This document shows positions 31,947-44,520 of a stretch of 64,000 nt of DNA, in pieces. How positions within the stretch are numbered: position 1 is the stretch's first letter; every line of letters starts with the position of its first letter. The position numbers were made by a program, and so were the translations under genes. The notes below the pieces were generated by a model. That model was not told the origin of the DNA. It saw only the letters and a program-made list of their open reading frames with translations, and searched no databases. The stretch lies in contig BSBM01000370.1 in the NCBI GenBank assembly GCA_027924585.1, positions 26,469,501 through 26,533,500 on the forward strand. Reading direction: 5' to 3'. This DNA comes from Larix kaempferi. Its lineage: Eukaryota > Streptophyta > Pinopsida > Pinales > Pinaceae.

Positions 31947-33641
31947 ATGGCTTCCAGATTGACACCATCAAGTGTGATATATTACTTGTACAAAGAAAGC
32001 AGAAATCCAAGAAAAGCTCTGAGTTTCTTCCAATGGGCAAGTCATGAGGGTTTTCAGCACACAGCTGAGTCCACCTCCACAATTGTCCACATCCTCGCAA
32101 ATGCCAGAATGCTCGGTGAAGCACAGAGTCTTATGCAACAACTCATGGCAGGCAAGTTGTCAAATTCTCTTACTCTTAGTGCAGTTATTGACAATTTGGT
32201 AGATACCAACAAAAATTGCCAGTCTACCCAAGTGGTCTGTGACATGATTATTAATATCTATTCCCAAGCCAGAATGATTCCAGAGGCCCTTGTTGTTCTA
32301 GATAAGATGCAGAGCCATGGTTTTGTTCCAACTATAAACACTTGCAATGAGCTTCTCAACGCCTTGGTGAAATCTGGCAAAATTGATGTGGCTTGGAGGA
32401 TTTTTGAAAATTTTTTTAGGGAAAAGATTTTGCCCGATGTGTATACCTTCAGTATAATGATTGGGGTTTGCTGCAAAGAGGGCGATTTGCAGAGGGGAAG
32501 GGAGCTGTTTATTGAAATGGAGGAGAGAGGCTGTGTTCCTAACGTGGTTACTTATACTACATTAATTGATGGATTTTGCAAGGCTGGCAATATCGATGAA
32601 GCGAAGAAACTCTTCGAGCAAATGATGGAGAGGGGCTTGGCTCCCAATGAGTTTACATATACATCTCTTATTGATGGACACTGCAAGAGAGGCCTTATGC
32701 AGGAAGGTTTAAGGCTACACGAGGAGATGATGGACAAAGGGATTGTTCCTAATTTGTTTACATACAACTCATTGATCGATGCACACTGCAAGGTAGGCAA
32801 TCTGGCAGAGGCTTTTGATTTGTTTCATGAGATGCAAGCCAAGGGAGTGATGCGCAATGTCGTCACTTTCAATGCGCTCATTGCGGGGCTCTGCAGAGGA
32901 GGCAGATCGAAGGATGCATGCAGATCTTTGCAGAAAATGGTGGCTGTGGGACTAGTTCCCAACATTGTTACTTTCAATACTCTTATTCATGGGTATTGCA
33001 AAGAAGGAAATGTGCTAAGGGCAGAGAGTTTTTTGGCCCAGATGAAAAGGAGGGGCTTGACTCCCAATGTTATTACTTATAATAGTCTGATCTATGGGTT
33101 TTGCAAGGCTGGGAAATTACTGGATGCAATTGCGTTCCTTGAAGAAATGCAGGAAAGAGGTTTGTCACCGACGGATGTCACTTACACATCACTCATTGAT
33201 GCATACTGCAAGGAAAACAATATGGAGGAGGCATTTAAGCTGCAGAATTATATGGAGGAAATGGGTATAAAGCCTAATGTAATTACATACAGTGCCCTCA
33301 TAAACGGGTTCTGCAAGGGAGGCAGGATGAAGGATGCAAATAAACTGTTCAATATGATGCGAGAAAAATGGATGGAACCTAATGATGTTACTTACAATAC
33401 TATGATTTATGGGTACTATAAAGAAGGCAATGCATATAGAGCCTACAGATTGCTCAGGGAAATGATAGATAATGGTATGGTGCCCAATATTGCCAGCTAC
33501 AGTGTTGTCATTGAAATACTTTGCAAGGAAGGGAAATCACTGGAGGCTACTGAATTGCTCAAGGAAATGGTTAAGTTTGGTATGAATCCCTGCAGTGCAA
33601 CCTACACAGCCATGTTTGAAGCACAGCTGCAAGGCTCATAA
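31947..33641 (+). CDS. P-class pentatricopeptide repeat (PPR) protein
   Basis: The ORF is intact, intronless and 564 codons long; TGA at 31944-31946 fixes the start. PPR proteins bind organellar RNA one base per repeat and act in its processing, stability, splicing or translation. Residues 1-35 (LTPSSVIYYLYK, NPRKALSFFQWAS) form the usual segment before the repeats, and residues 40-94 are a degenerate repeat region. Residues 95-549 are 13 uninterrupted 35-residue repeats such as VVTYTTLIDGFCKAGNIDEA, and residues 550-564 begin a fourteenth. All repeats are 35 long, so this is P class. No E, DYW or SMR domain follows. There is no obvious organelle transit peptide, although most members have one. 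This is the only clearly functional host gene in the window. Confidence 0.93.
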   Translation: MASRLTPSSVIYYLYKESRNPRKALSFFQWASHEGFQHTAESTSTIVHILANARMLGEAQSLMQQLMAGKLSNSLTLSAVIDNLVDTNKNCQSTQVVCDMIINIYSQARMIPEALVVLDKMQSHGFVPTINTCNELLNALVKSGKIDVAWRIFENFFREKILPDVYTFSIMIGVCCKEGDLQRGRELFIEMEERGCVPNVVTYTTLIDGFCKAGNIDEAKKLFEQMMERGLAPNEFTYTSLIDGHCKRGLMQEGLRLHEEMMDKGIVPNLFTYNSLIDAHCKVGNLAEAFDLFHEMQAKGVMRNVVTFNALIAGLCRGGRSKDACRSLQKMVAVGLVPNIVTFNTLIHGYCKEGNVLRAESFLAQMKRRGLTPNVITYNSLIYGFCKAGKLLDAIAFLEEMQERGLSPTDVTYTSLIDAYCKENNMEEAFKLQNYMEEMGIKPNVITYSALINGFCKGGRMKDANKLFNMMREKWMEPNDVTYNTMIYGYYKEGNAYRAYRLLREMIDNGMVPNIASYSVVIEILCKEGKSLEATELLKEMVKFGMNPCSATYTAMFEAQLQGS

Positions 33642-34948
33642 TTTATTGACAACCATTGAGCTTAATATGAAATAGTGTCAAAGTTTCTCTTTTGACACTT
33701 CATTCACCACACGGTTGGAGAATCTTTGAATTTCAAATAGAAATATGGAAATCTGGCAGATGGGACTGTGCTTTATGTAAACATATCCAGTTTATTCAAA
33801 AGAGTGTAAGCGCTGAAGGAAATTCTCGAGAAAGGCCATGGCTTCTACTGAGATCTCGTGAGTGCTCTTACAAGGCATGAGGCATTTGAATTCTCATGAT
33901 CTGTTAAGTTTGTTTCATACTGGCAGGGCTGTAAAGATTATCATATTGCATAGTAGAGCTGTAAAGCATGCCAGACTAGATAGTTTTGTCTGTTATTGTT
34001 GTTTTCTATCACTTGTTGTTGGGAAGGGTATTTAATCAGATAATTTTGTATAAAGAAAACGGAAGCCTCTATATGATATTTTGATTTTTTTTTTGTGTTT
34101 GTTGGTTTTCAGGATTGTGTAGAAAGGTTCAAAAACACAGGTGGTTGCATACAAGTTGTAGCTCTAAGATCCTGAACCACTATGTTAGTTGATTGGTCAT
34201 TAAATCTGGTCTTGACTACGGGCCTTTCATATCAAGCTTTTGGAAAAAGGCACAGTGCCATTGGTTCAATTTACAAAAGAGGTAATGGTTAATCTACAAG
34301 AATAATGTTTAATTATATCAATATGTGATGATCACTGGCATTGTATGGTGTATACCAACGTAGTCCAGAGTCCCAGACATTGCATACTTATATTTCAGAT
34401 GATGCAATACTTAAACTAAGTTATTTGAGAGTGGTATTTCATGCCAAAAATTTAATATGCTTATTAAAGGTGATAGACAAGGGTGGTCTTGAAAGCCTCT
34501 TAACTTGTATTATGTATCCAAGATTTGAGTTATATCTTTAACATGCTAATGTTAGCATGGTTGGGATTTTCGTACAAAACTTTCGAAAACATCCTTTCTT
34601 GGAATGAGAATCCTGATCTATACTAGCTTATCCTGTCACCTTTCAGACTTCAGTTGATTTACGTCAAATACAAGCTATTTACATCAAATATGAGCTATTT
34701 TATCTATGCCATCTCTAAAAAGCATTCCATTATCAAAACCATAGTAGCAAACATCCAATAAAATGGAAATTTGAATATCACATTATTTTTAGATGAGCGA
34801 TCTATTTGATTGAATTTCTTGAGGAGGTTAGGTCTGTTGGCACTTGGCATTCTTCAAACCAAACAAATTGTAACCTTTTTCACTTTTCAAGGAGGAACAT
34901 TCTTCCTCCATTGAAAGACAAACTGTAACTGTTAAAAAAAATCCTTAT
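33642..34948 (+). other. 3' flank of the PPR gene and spacer
   Basis: No exact AATAAA was found close to the stop; TATAAAGAAAA near 34049 is a weak candidate for 3' end formation. No other gene or element was recognised up to the LINE RNase H scrap. Confidence 0.45.
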
Positions 34949-35103
34949 ATGACTTGGAGATCACCTAGAGATAGTTGGGTAAAATTTAACTTTGATGGAG
35001 CAGCCAGAGGAAACCTTGGACCAGCAGGAGTTCTAGGGGTGTTCAGAGATAAGGAGGGTAGAGTCTCAGGTGTATATTGTTGGATTTTTGGTACCTCAGA
35101 AGG
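34949..35103 (+). pseudogene. LINE-type RNase H fragment
   Basis: The frame reads WVKFNFDGAARGNLGPAG, then VLGVFRDKEGRVSGVYCW. This is the start of the plant LINE RNase H domain (RVT_3 type; catalytic Asp in NFDG). It ends near residue 50, before the catalytic Glu, where an LTR-like sequence begins. It resembles the RNase H at 60432-60956, so both probably derive from related LINEs. Confidence 0.75.
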
Positions 35104-35878
35104 TGTATGGCAGAGTGCCGTTAATGGCAGCAGCAAATAAAGGTGATGTGTGCAGGTTTGTACAACAGCGAGGCAACCCTCCTCCAGCAGAGTTCTGTAT
35201 AGCAGGATAGTAGTTCCCTACAGCCCTCCTTCTGCAATTCTGTACAGCAGTAATGAGGGTGCAGAAGCATTTATGGAGAGAGAGATAGAGGGTGCATGCA
35301 TGCCCCATCCTCAGTTTAGATCCATTTTAGATGCCCTTTATGTTTAGCAGCTCGGATCTATGTCTGTTTATGCTTTAGTTAGAATTTGCATGCATTAAGT
35401 TTCTAATTTAAGTTTGCATGCATCAGTCAGGTAAGGTGCATGTAGCCTAACTCAGTTTAGTGACGTGCATGCAACCTAGTAGTTAGGGCACATATCTCAA
35501 GGAGGATGCATGCTTGCATGCCTTAGATCGTTTCCAGTCGAGGCACTGTTGTGCATGTGTCCAGATGCACTGTACCTACTCTTCTTTTGAATCTATAAAA
35601 GAGAAAACAGAGGTATAATTCAGTCTTCAGAGTAGAAAGCAGTGGGTGAAGGGTAGAGTTTGAAACTGTCAGTGTAATTCCTGTTTTTAATATTAATACA
35701 GTAATGCGATTTGAGTTCAGATCTGTATGCTTGCTCCTACTTTCTTCAGGTTGATGTGCTTCAGTTCCTAGTATAAATCAGATTGCAGTTTTGATAGAGA
35801 TTTCAGTTTTCCGTTTTCCCAAGTAGGTAGGTTAGAAATCCATCTACGACTGTTACCATGTGCAGAGGAACTTTAACA
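35104..35878 (+). repeat. Candidate LTR, no target duplication seen
   Basis: It starts TGTATGGCAGAG where the RNase H reading breaks and ends AGGAACTTTAACA. It has TATAAAAG near 35596 and GCATGCA motifs upstream (35385-35520). The following GATATT might be the start of a primer site cut by family A at 35886. No matching 5-bp flank was found, so the left end is provisional. Confidence 0.5.
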
Positions 35879-35885
35879 GATATTT

Positions 35886-36447
35886 TGTTGAGAATAGTGT
35901 AATCCTCACATGTGGCTACGGTATGTGGCTAAGTTCAACCTTTAATATTTTATTATAATACTAGATTTTGGTTAAGACCAACCTAGTCAACTTGTTATGT
36001 GGGTCCATAACCTGTCCAGTGTCTTGGGGAGGGTGCCCCACCTTTTAAGTTGTGTATAAAATTATAAATACACACTCAAGAGTCATTTATAATCTCATTT
36101 TTGTGATCTATCTTGATCATTCTTTAGCCTATGGGCATCATTCTTTATCAAAATTATTTTTACCTAAGGGCACCTACATCTTTGACATTCTCTATTTTTC
36201 ATGGGTTAATTTCTCTCTCGTGTTTGCTGATTCTCTCTCTAGCACACTTATGATCAGCACTAGCACTGCTGTTTTGGGGTTATATTGGCTATTATTGCAG
36301 ATTTCTCTCTCCAGCGTAGTTGTGCTAGGGCCTCTTTTCTTTCTAAGGAGTGCACTGCCCAAGTTCTATTATTTTCTCCATTTATTTCAGGTTGTAGGGT
36401 TTGCTGGTGCTTCCATTCAATCCTTCCCTCTCTCATGGAGCTTAACA
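35886..36447 (+). repeat. Family A LTR 1
   Basis: It starts TGTTGAGAATAGTGTAATCC and ends ATGGAGCTTAACA. The primer site TGGTATCAAAATGGG starts at 36448. A TATA region GTATAAAATTATAAATAC lies at 36055-36072. Confidence 0.88.
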
Positions 36448-36740
36448 TGGTATCAAAATGGGTGTGACCTCCCTTACCTTTTTCATTGGTGGTTAGGGTT
36501 TCTTTTTGGCTGATTTTTTTTTACAGTTCTCAGAAATTGCAATGGAGGACTTTGCCTAACTTATGGAGTATTGGTGCTGTTTTATGTTGTTATTATTTGC
36601 TGAAAATGGCACCTAACTTAGGGCTGTTTTTAGCCTGTTTTATACGCTTTCTTGGAGATCTTGTTCATAGATTTGAGCACCCGGCATTAGGACTTACCTG
36701 CTGATCTGTTTTACAGCAATTTTTCTTGAATTGATCTGTT

Positions 36741-37010
36741 GTTATGGGCTGGTAGCATCACTGTTTTTCTTGTGATTGCAGAGCCGGGGTTTTGGATCAT
36801 CCATTTTACTCATTTTCAGCAATTTATCTGTGGCTATGGGCTGGTAGCATCACTGTTTATTGTGATTGCAGAACCAGGGTTTTGGACCATCCATTTTATT
36901 CATTTTCAGCAGTTAATCTGAAGCTCTGGGCTGGTTGCATCATTTCTTTTCTGTGACGGCACAACCAGGGTTTTGGAACATCTCTTTCTTTACAACAGAT
37001 TTGAAGAATT
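36741..37010 (+). repeat. About 91-bp tandem repeat, three units
   Basis: TATGGGCTGGTAGCATCACTG recurs at 36743 and 36835 (period 92) and, diverged, at 36925. Each unit also carries GGGTTTTGGA and CATTTTCAGCA. Confidence 0.85.
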
Positions 37011-37077
37011 GCTGGCTAGTGGCATTGCTTTAAGGGATGTGGAACTAATGTTTTTGGATCAGCTATTTTTGAGGGCT

Positions 37078-37310
37078 TCCTAGGGTTTTTTCTAGGGTTT
37101 TAACCATCCTTTACGGCTCACTTCAGTAGCTGATCGTGAGATTTTTGTCTAGTGGTATCGCTCTAAGGGCTGCAGAACTAGGGTTTCCTAGGGTTTTTTC
37201 TAGGGTTTTAACCCTCCTTTACGACTCACTTCAGTAGCTGATCGGAAGATTTTTGGCTAGTGGTGTCGCGCTAAGGGCTGCAGAACTAGGGTTTCCAGAT
37301 CATCTCTCTA
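37078..37310 (+). repeat. 108-bp tandem repeat
   Basis: TCCTAGGGTTTTTTCTAGGG begins at 37078 and 37186, followed each time by TTTAACC, TTTACG and CACTTCAGTAGCTGATCG blocks. A third unit is partial. Confidence 0.85.
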
Positions 37311-37469
37311 CAACAAATTTTCTCTCTCGGGCCAAACTCTTTAGGTAAGGTGTGTTCTACCCTAGTGTAAATTTAGTATATTATAGATTTCTTGGAAGAA
37401 GATAATATTATCTCTTTCTTCTTTGGGTCTATTCAAGGAGATTTTTTGCAGACTTATTTGTGCCATCCT

Positions 37470-38235
37470 TAAACATAATAGATTCAAATTGGATGTTTTC
37501 CCTATTTAATGGGGCTAGTTATATTTGACCAATTAGACAAGGAAGAGGCCTATATGCATTTCCTATCATAAGGAGGATGTCTCCAAGACTTGCATGGTTT
37601 GTCTTCAGCTATTTGAGGAACTTACAAGAGTAGTAGTTTGTGACATGGATGTTTTTGTCAATACCGCTTGCCTTTGGAGTAAGGGTTTGTGAATGGAGAA
37701 TTCCCTTCCTCTTGGTGTTCAAGTTATGACTTCATCAACTTCACATTTCAGGATTATTGGATTGAGTATATGGGCCCATATTCTGATATATTGTATATAT
37801 GATCCTTCTAGTACAAATGCTATCTTTGCTAGCGTTTCTTTTAAGTTTTCAAAGGGCAACAAGATTTGTCCCACTATTTTTTATAGATGATTCTTCCATG
37901 GATGAGTCTTAGCCTATTACAATGGATCTCTTCTTTCCACATTACGATGTTGGTTAATTTTGGAGGTACTACATTCAATGACTTTAGTTTTAGGGATAAC
38001 TTGTGCCATCCTTCGTACCTTCAGTGGACCAACATGCTTCGGTGGAGTTTTTTTCTATACCTTTGCTAGAGGCCACCTTTACTAGCTTGTGGAACTGTGT
38101 TGGTGTGGGAGATATGGCATTCATGGGAGACTGTATCTTTACTATATGGCCACTAGTTAGCTTTAAGGGGGGAAGCTGTGATGTAATGCCTTCTCTCCAA
38201 GGCCTTCTATTCAGATTAAGGGGGAATGTTGTGAA
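37470..38235 (+). pseudogene. Unrecognised protein-like region of family A, copy 1
   Basis: In shifting frames it reads TRKRPICISYHKEDVSKTCM, VCLQLFEELTRVVV, then after about 90 residues SFVPSVDQHASVEFFSIPL, FTSLWNCVGVGDMAF and MPSLQGLLFRLRGNVVN. The same peptides occur at 53905-54660, where the first block reads CIFCHK and CMVC, a possible CxxC...CxxC zinc site. I do not recognise the family. Conservation between diverged DNA copies suggests it once coded for a protein. Confidence 0.5.
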
Positions 38236-38472
38236 TAGGGTCGACCCTATTTTGGGTTGGATATCTATAAACCTACTCAATTCTTTAACTTGATCAAGGT
38301 CAATGTATATTTGAGCTAGGTATCCATACACCCACTCTCAGAGGTATTTGGGTGAGATATATTTGAATTGGGTATCTTTAAACCCACTCTCAGATGTATT
38401 TGAGTTGGGTATCCATAAATCCACTCTCAACGTTCACGCTCTCTCAATGGTATTTGAGTTAGGTATTATTAC

Positions 38473-40017
38473 TGCCTGAAAACACAATTCCAATATGCAT
38501 TTTTAGAGTCATTCTTTTTTGCAACATTGCACTAGCATATATGAACTTTGGAGCATGGTACAAGTCATTTGAGAGGCGGTGATGAAGATCCATGTGTTTG
38601 CCTTTTGTTTCACATGTTGAGGGATATTCACATATTTGGAGGCATGTTTTGTTGTTGAGTTCACATATTTGGAGGCAAGGTTGCACATGTAGCAGACACT
38701 CACCTTTTGACACACATATCTACATATTTTCATTCATATTTCTCCATTGGAAGGTGCCTTTGGGGTGTCTCTAGAGTTTCAAGTCAAGGGTTACACATTT
38801 GAAGGCATTTCTCATAATTTGGGTTCATCTTACATCACATCACACATTTGAAGGCATTTCTCATAATTTGGGCTCATCATTCATGTGGGATTTGGGCATC
38901 ATCTATAGGGCAACAAAGAGGTTTCTAGAGAACGCCCCTCATGAAGATTGACACATGTCACCTAGAAAGTTGAAACCCTCTCGTAGTGGTCAAAAGACTC
39001 TTCAAGGAAGCAACACCCATCATTTTGAGGGATATATGGGGGTTTTCATGGCATAGTCAAGGGTCACATATATAAATGAAGAGGAATTCCCTAGTTAAGA
39101 AGATGACACTTGGCATTTATATCATATGTGGCATAAATGAGAAGGACATTTGTGAGGAGTGCTTTATTTAGAAACATTTAGAACAAGTCCTTTATGCCCT
39201 CTTTCCAAAGAAGAGTGGATATCTTTCAATAGAGTGTCCAAATTGCCACCAGACCAATGCTACTAGATGGAAAGTGGCTGTGGCATTTTCGAATTGTGGT
39301 CATAATAGTGATTCAAATAAATATTGAGCGAGATATGGTGATTTCAAATTGGATGCCTCAAAACCCTAGTCATGTTAGACCATTTCTAATGGAGCGCTCC
39401 ACCTTTTCTTGAGTTCTATTGCTATTTTGGGAAGAGGAAGCTACTAGATGGTCATTCTTGGAGAGTGCCCAAGCTAGAAAGGTGACACATGTGGCCAGTG
39501 GCAACAAAGATTAAATCAAGCCCTATTTTATGGAGGGTTCTAGATCTTCTTTATATATTTTAATATTATTATTTCTAGAAGGTTCAGGAATCTAGAAATT
39601 ACTTAAATATTTTAATGTAAAATGTTTGAGGAGAAGCTTTATAAAAGGAAGAGAGCTTTCATTTGCAAAGGTATGGTTGGATGAATGGGATTTCCCCTCT
39701 AAACTTAGTTGAATATCTCTTGGGAGGAAGAATTTAAGGGCAAGCTCAATGGAAGGTTTCTCCATTTCTTTTATTGTTGCGTGGATGACTAGGGTTTTGC
39801 AAGGATTGCCATTATATTTTGTTGCTGAAATTATCTTTGTATAAGGGCATTATTTCTCCAATAGGAGGATGCTAGGGTTGAAGTAAATATCTCTCATTTT
39901 CCATTGTCCTATTTACTGCTAGATCCGTGGGCGATTCTCTTGTCTTTTTAGGGAGTTTCTTCTCTGGGAGCTTCAGATTCTAACCAATTTCTTTTAATAC
40001 CTTGACTAGGGATGTTT
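38473..40017 (+). other. Block left part, possible LTR-like promoter
   Basis: No gene recognised. Repeats of ACATTTGAAGGCATTTCTCATAATTTGGG (given in part) lie near 38790 and 38845, and ACATATTTGGAGGCA is repeated near 38630 and 38665. CTTTATAAAAGGAAGAG at about 39636 is a strong TATA box. Confidence 0.45.
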
Positions 40018-40997
40018 GGCCTTGTTGTCCGCCGAGATGCACACCGGCAGCGAAAATCTTTCGAAAGCTGTCTCCCTCACTGGAAGTGGGGAGAGGTGTG
40101 GCCTTGGGGGCAAGCAATGAGCTAGGTACTGTCACCTAGGTCCTAAATCCCAGCTCCTCCGTTTAGGCCAACTCCTAACGAAGCCAAGGGGGGAGTCCTT
40201 ATAAAGAGTTTACTATGGCTCTTATGTTTAAAATGTTTTTGGGTGTTGAGTGATGCGGATGGGTGTTGTTTAGGAGTTTTTTAATAATGATGATCACAGT
40301 TTGAGATGAAACAAACACAAGATAACAAGCAATCCATGTTGCGAAACAAGATTACAAGATTAGCAGTATATCAAAGACTTGCGAAAATGAGATAGCATCC
40401 ACAGATAAATGACTTAAATGGACAAATGGCCCAATAACATGAATATATGAAAATAATAGACCAGTGCCTTATGGAGTCAAAAAGTTGTACAGTGCTGGGG
40501 GATGCTGAAAGTACAAGTCTAGGAGAACTGTTTGTGAGATCGTTTTGCAAATTATCTTGGTAAATTAAAATTTGTAATGATCTTGATTATTAAGGCTAAC
40601 AAAGCAAGGATAAGCGTCCAACCGGAAAAGTATACCTTCAGTGGCTTCCCCTCTGGTGGTAAGACGGACCGTCCAGTTATCAAAAGGGTAGGTGTCCAAT
40701 GATTTAAGCACCCTCGAAGTCTAAGACAACGGTAATTTCCGGCCCCACCAGGTTTAGAAACTTTGCCCACTACCTGAGTATATCTTGAAATAGCAACGCC
40801 GGTTCGTTGGTTGTGGGATAAAATTTTATTACGTTATCACTTGCAAAGATTAACAAATCCAACACTTTTCTGGGTACTAGTCCAACCGTAATGGTCGGCA
40901 GAGCATACTCAGTGATGGATAGCAATGAAAGTAAATTTTATTGGGGAATATGGGTTGAAATGTTTTTAAATTAATTAGGAGCACACAGTTCAACTCT

Positions 40998-41160
40998 CCG
41001 ATAGAGAGCGCTCTTGACTTTGTCTTATGACGGAAGTTCAAGAGACTTTATCTAAACTAAATGTTTGATGCAAGGAATGCAGGGGAATGCTCTTCGATAG
41101 AGAGTGCTCTTGACTTGGGTTATTGCAAGTTCAAGAGACTTTGGTTCTTTGTTAAGATAG
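40998..41160 (+). repeat. About 95-bp tandem duplication in family B copy 1
   Basis: CTCTYCGATAGAGAGYGCTC followed by TTGACTT and GTTCAAGAGACTTT occurs at about 40998 and 41093. Confidence 0.8.
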
Positions 41161-44100
41161 AAGCATATTAAAAGCATAAACCAAGTGATAGCTCAAAAAG
41201 ATTGTAACAAGACAAAGATATAGCAAATAAACAAAATGCTTGCAAATGAAACTGAAAAATGAATTAGTGTTCTACCACAACATAAACTAATCTAGGAAAT
41301 AAAGTTGAAGTGACTTCTACACACCGTTCATGAAACTTCCAGCTTAGCCGGTCATACGCAGTACACGGTGGGGAAAGAGAAGCAGCACGCAGTGTTAATG
41401 CGGCACTTGGGATCAAATCCCAAGAGGCTTCTCAGGTCAAGACTTGAAATAAAAAATTATTCTAAGTACAAAAATAAAAATTACTCTAAGTGCTAGAAAT
41501 AAATCTAATCTAAGAAACAAGAACACTCTTCCCCAAATAGGGAAGAAAAACCAAAGTGTGGGAGGCCTTATCCCACTTTTTTCTTATTTTATTAATGAGA
41601 GTACAAATGCCTTGGGATTTTAACCCTTGTAAGGACTTTTGAAAGAATAACAAAACTTGGAAAAATAAATTGAAGTAAGCTCTTAAGAGCTTTTACAAAG
41701 GGTCATAAGTAATGTGTTCATGTTTTGGATCATCCTTATGGTTTCTTCAAGCTTGGCTTAACTTAGATCTTCTTACTTCAAAGCTTTTCAAGATCTTTCC
41801 TCCTTCAAAGTACCTACACAATAATTCACTCAAAGCACCCTTTAGCATTAGCAAAAATAAAAATGAGATCTAAACTAAATGCAAAAATGGCTAAGAAAGA
41901 AACTAGATGCAAAAATAAACTAGAATGTAACTAAGGCAAAACTAGAAATAAACTAGATCTAAATAAAATAATGCAAAATATGAGATCTAAAATGCCTAAG
42001 TATTTACTTTTCAAAACATGAAACTATTAATGAAATGCAAAAATTTGAGATCTAACTACTAACAATGCCTAAATACTAACACTAACTTTTAACAAGCTCA
42101 TGCAAAAGACTAATACTAACTTTTAACAAACTAACTTTTAACAATTTTTTAATGTTTTTTTTTTTATGTTGTGACTTTAGGGCCTTCAAGGAGAATGGAT
42201 GAAAGGGAGTAAAGGAGCAAAATGAAGGGGAACGAAAGGAAGAAGGGGTAGCAAACTAGGGTGGACGAGAGGAGAGAAAGGGAGAAGAAAAAGAACGGAA
42301 ACGAAAGCTAAAGGAGGATAAAAAACGAAAGCTAGAGAGGGCTAGCAAGATAGGGAGACGAATCTAAGAGAGGAAGAGATAAATCTAAGGCCAAAAGACA
42401 AGGGCAAGAGAGAGGCAAAAACGAATAGATGATGATAGGGCCAAAATAGATCAAGAAAACCAATCAAACACAAGGTGGGATCAACCTCCGAACAAGGTGA
42501 TCACTAGAACCACTAGTCCCGAAAACCTTCTAGCTAGTTAGATGTCCGCAAGGATGCTAATGGGGAAAGAGAGGCAACCACAAAACAATGTGGCCCTTGG
42601 GATGAAATCCCAAGGTTGCTATCTCAAGTCAAGATTTGGAAGTACAATTGCAGAAAGAAGATTAAAAAATTTGAGTAACCAATGATTCAAGTAATTTTGT
42701 TGTTGATGGAAGAAGAGCAAGTCTCTTTGATGTTGTTTCTTCTCTTGAGATGAGAAGAGCTTTGGGAACCTGCAAGATAAATTGATTAGGTAGTAAAGGC
42801 CATTGATGAGCAAAGATTAGCTTGATCTCCAAGCCATTCTCCACCTTGGATGAATCCTGCAAAACCCTCACAATCAAACAAGCAAAACCGAACAATATAC
42901 TTCTAATATGATAGAACATAAATTGAATAATGTAATGCTTGAAATAAAAGATGAGGTGAGAGAGATATCACCAAGACAATGTGAAAGAAAACCCCAAATA
43001 CTCTTGCATGGACCTCCAAAGTCACTTCTTTATTCAATAATTCAAACAAATATTACACTGAGAATTTGGCAGAGTGTTCATGCTCAAAATCTCCATGAGA
43101 AAAGAGGAGGCAATGCCTTCCTTTTATACAAAAAGTAGAAGCCATCCCAAGCAAATTCGAATTTGCTTGAGAGAGACAAATGACACCCTTCATAAATTTC
43201 CAATTTCAGTCAAAAACTCCAAAAAATCAAAGCTTGGAGTGAGATCTACTCATAATCTTGAGTTTGCATTGATGTAGAGTGGGGAGGTGGCCTCCACCTA
43301 GGCAAGGCACCCCCACTCCTCCATTGGGATTATCACCCAACCAATCGTCATCCTCCATCAAGGAAAGACGTGAGCCTCATGGAGATATGCGTGAGTCTTC
43401 AAGGGAGTGCGTGAGCCTTTGAGAGGGAGTTTGGAGTGATGTTAACTCCACTTTGATGAGAGACAAGCTTTGATGACACCATTAACCAAGGGAGGCACCT
43501 ACCATAGCACTTAATGCAACCACACCAATCCATTTAGCAAGTGACAACTCACCAAATCGTGATTATGCATGGGAGCCGTACGGTTAAGATGGCTCACGTC
43601 ATCCTCATGATCAATTCGTAATGTCAAACTTTAGCTAGCATATGATTTTAATAATATATATGGTGACCCACCATACCATGGAGCACACTCGCCATCCTTC
43701 ACGAGTTTACATGGAGCCCACGTGATGGCATCCGTACACATTAAAATTTAATAAAAAATTTCAATTTTGACTTTTCCACACATGACTTTATCACTTGAGT
43801 GAAGTCGTACACTTCAAATAAATCAATCCCATGCTTTTCCATAGTTCATTTTGATCATTTTTTGAATTTTTTAATACTTTGTCAAAGTGCAAATTGTTTC
43901 TTTTCTAGCAATTAAATGCCAAAATGTAGCATCTTTAGCAAAAACTGGCCCAGAGGCGATGTAACGGCCCGAAATCTAAAGAAAGAGGGTGTCAAGATAA
44001 AGAGGACGCTCTGAGCGTCAAAACGAGCCTCTCCACGCCAAATTTCGCCTCCGGACGAGGTTTTTATCACTTTTTAATTTTTTTAATTAAACCATTAAAA

Positions 44101-44487
44101 AATGGTCTAATTTATGGAAAAATTTATTCTTCTCGGAATCCAACGAAACTCCTAGGGGACCTAGTGCATGTTCATACGACTCAAACGAGATGGCTAACAC
44201 GTAAAAAATCCTAGACACAAGACTTTAATAACCACCTTAGGTTTTCACCACCATGGGAAATACTCTAGCTTTGGAGGTTTGAGTGAAAAACTCAGGGATT
44301 ATACGCCACTGATGAGTAGCGCATAATTCCTAAGGAAAAAACACTCTAGAGTATCCCTCAAATGGCTAAACCTACGGATAGCCGAGTCTTTTATAAAAGG
44401 ACCCCATTTAGACCAACTTTGTACATTTTCCCCATGGGGGTATGAACATGCAGTTATTACAAATGGGGCAAAGTTGCCCTGAAAATG

Positions 44488-44520
44488 ACTTCTGAACTTC
44501 TGAACTTCTGAACTTCTGAA
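44488..44520 (+). repeat. (ACTTCTGA)4 microsatellite
   Basis: Four 8-bp units in family B copy 1. Copy 2 has a single unit at the same place (about 48337). Confidence 0.9.

Larger units (their letters stand above)
36448..38464 (+). mobile_element. Family A internal region 1, left part
   Basis: Contains two tandem-repeat zones, then a degenerate coding-like stretch (about 37470-38235) shared with internal 2, then a purine-rich AGATTAAGGGGGAATG and a run of GTTGGGTATCCATAAACCC-type repeats (38250-38460). It is cut at 38464 by a 10.8-kb block and resumes at 49249. Confidence 0.8.

Noticed and set aside
32054-32800. Minus-strand ORFs under the PPR gene
   Set aside because: Antisense shadows produced by the regular 105-bp repeat codon pattern.
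35099-35885. Solo LTR with target duplication at 35104-35878
   Set aside because: Left flank GAAGG and right flank GATAT do not match; kept only as a candidate LTR.
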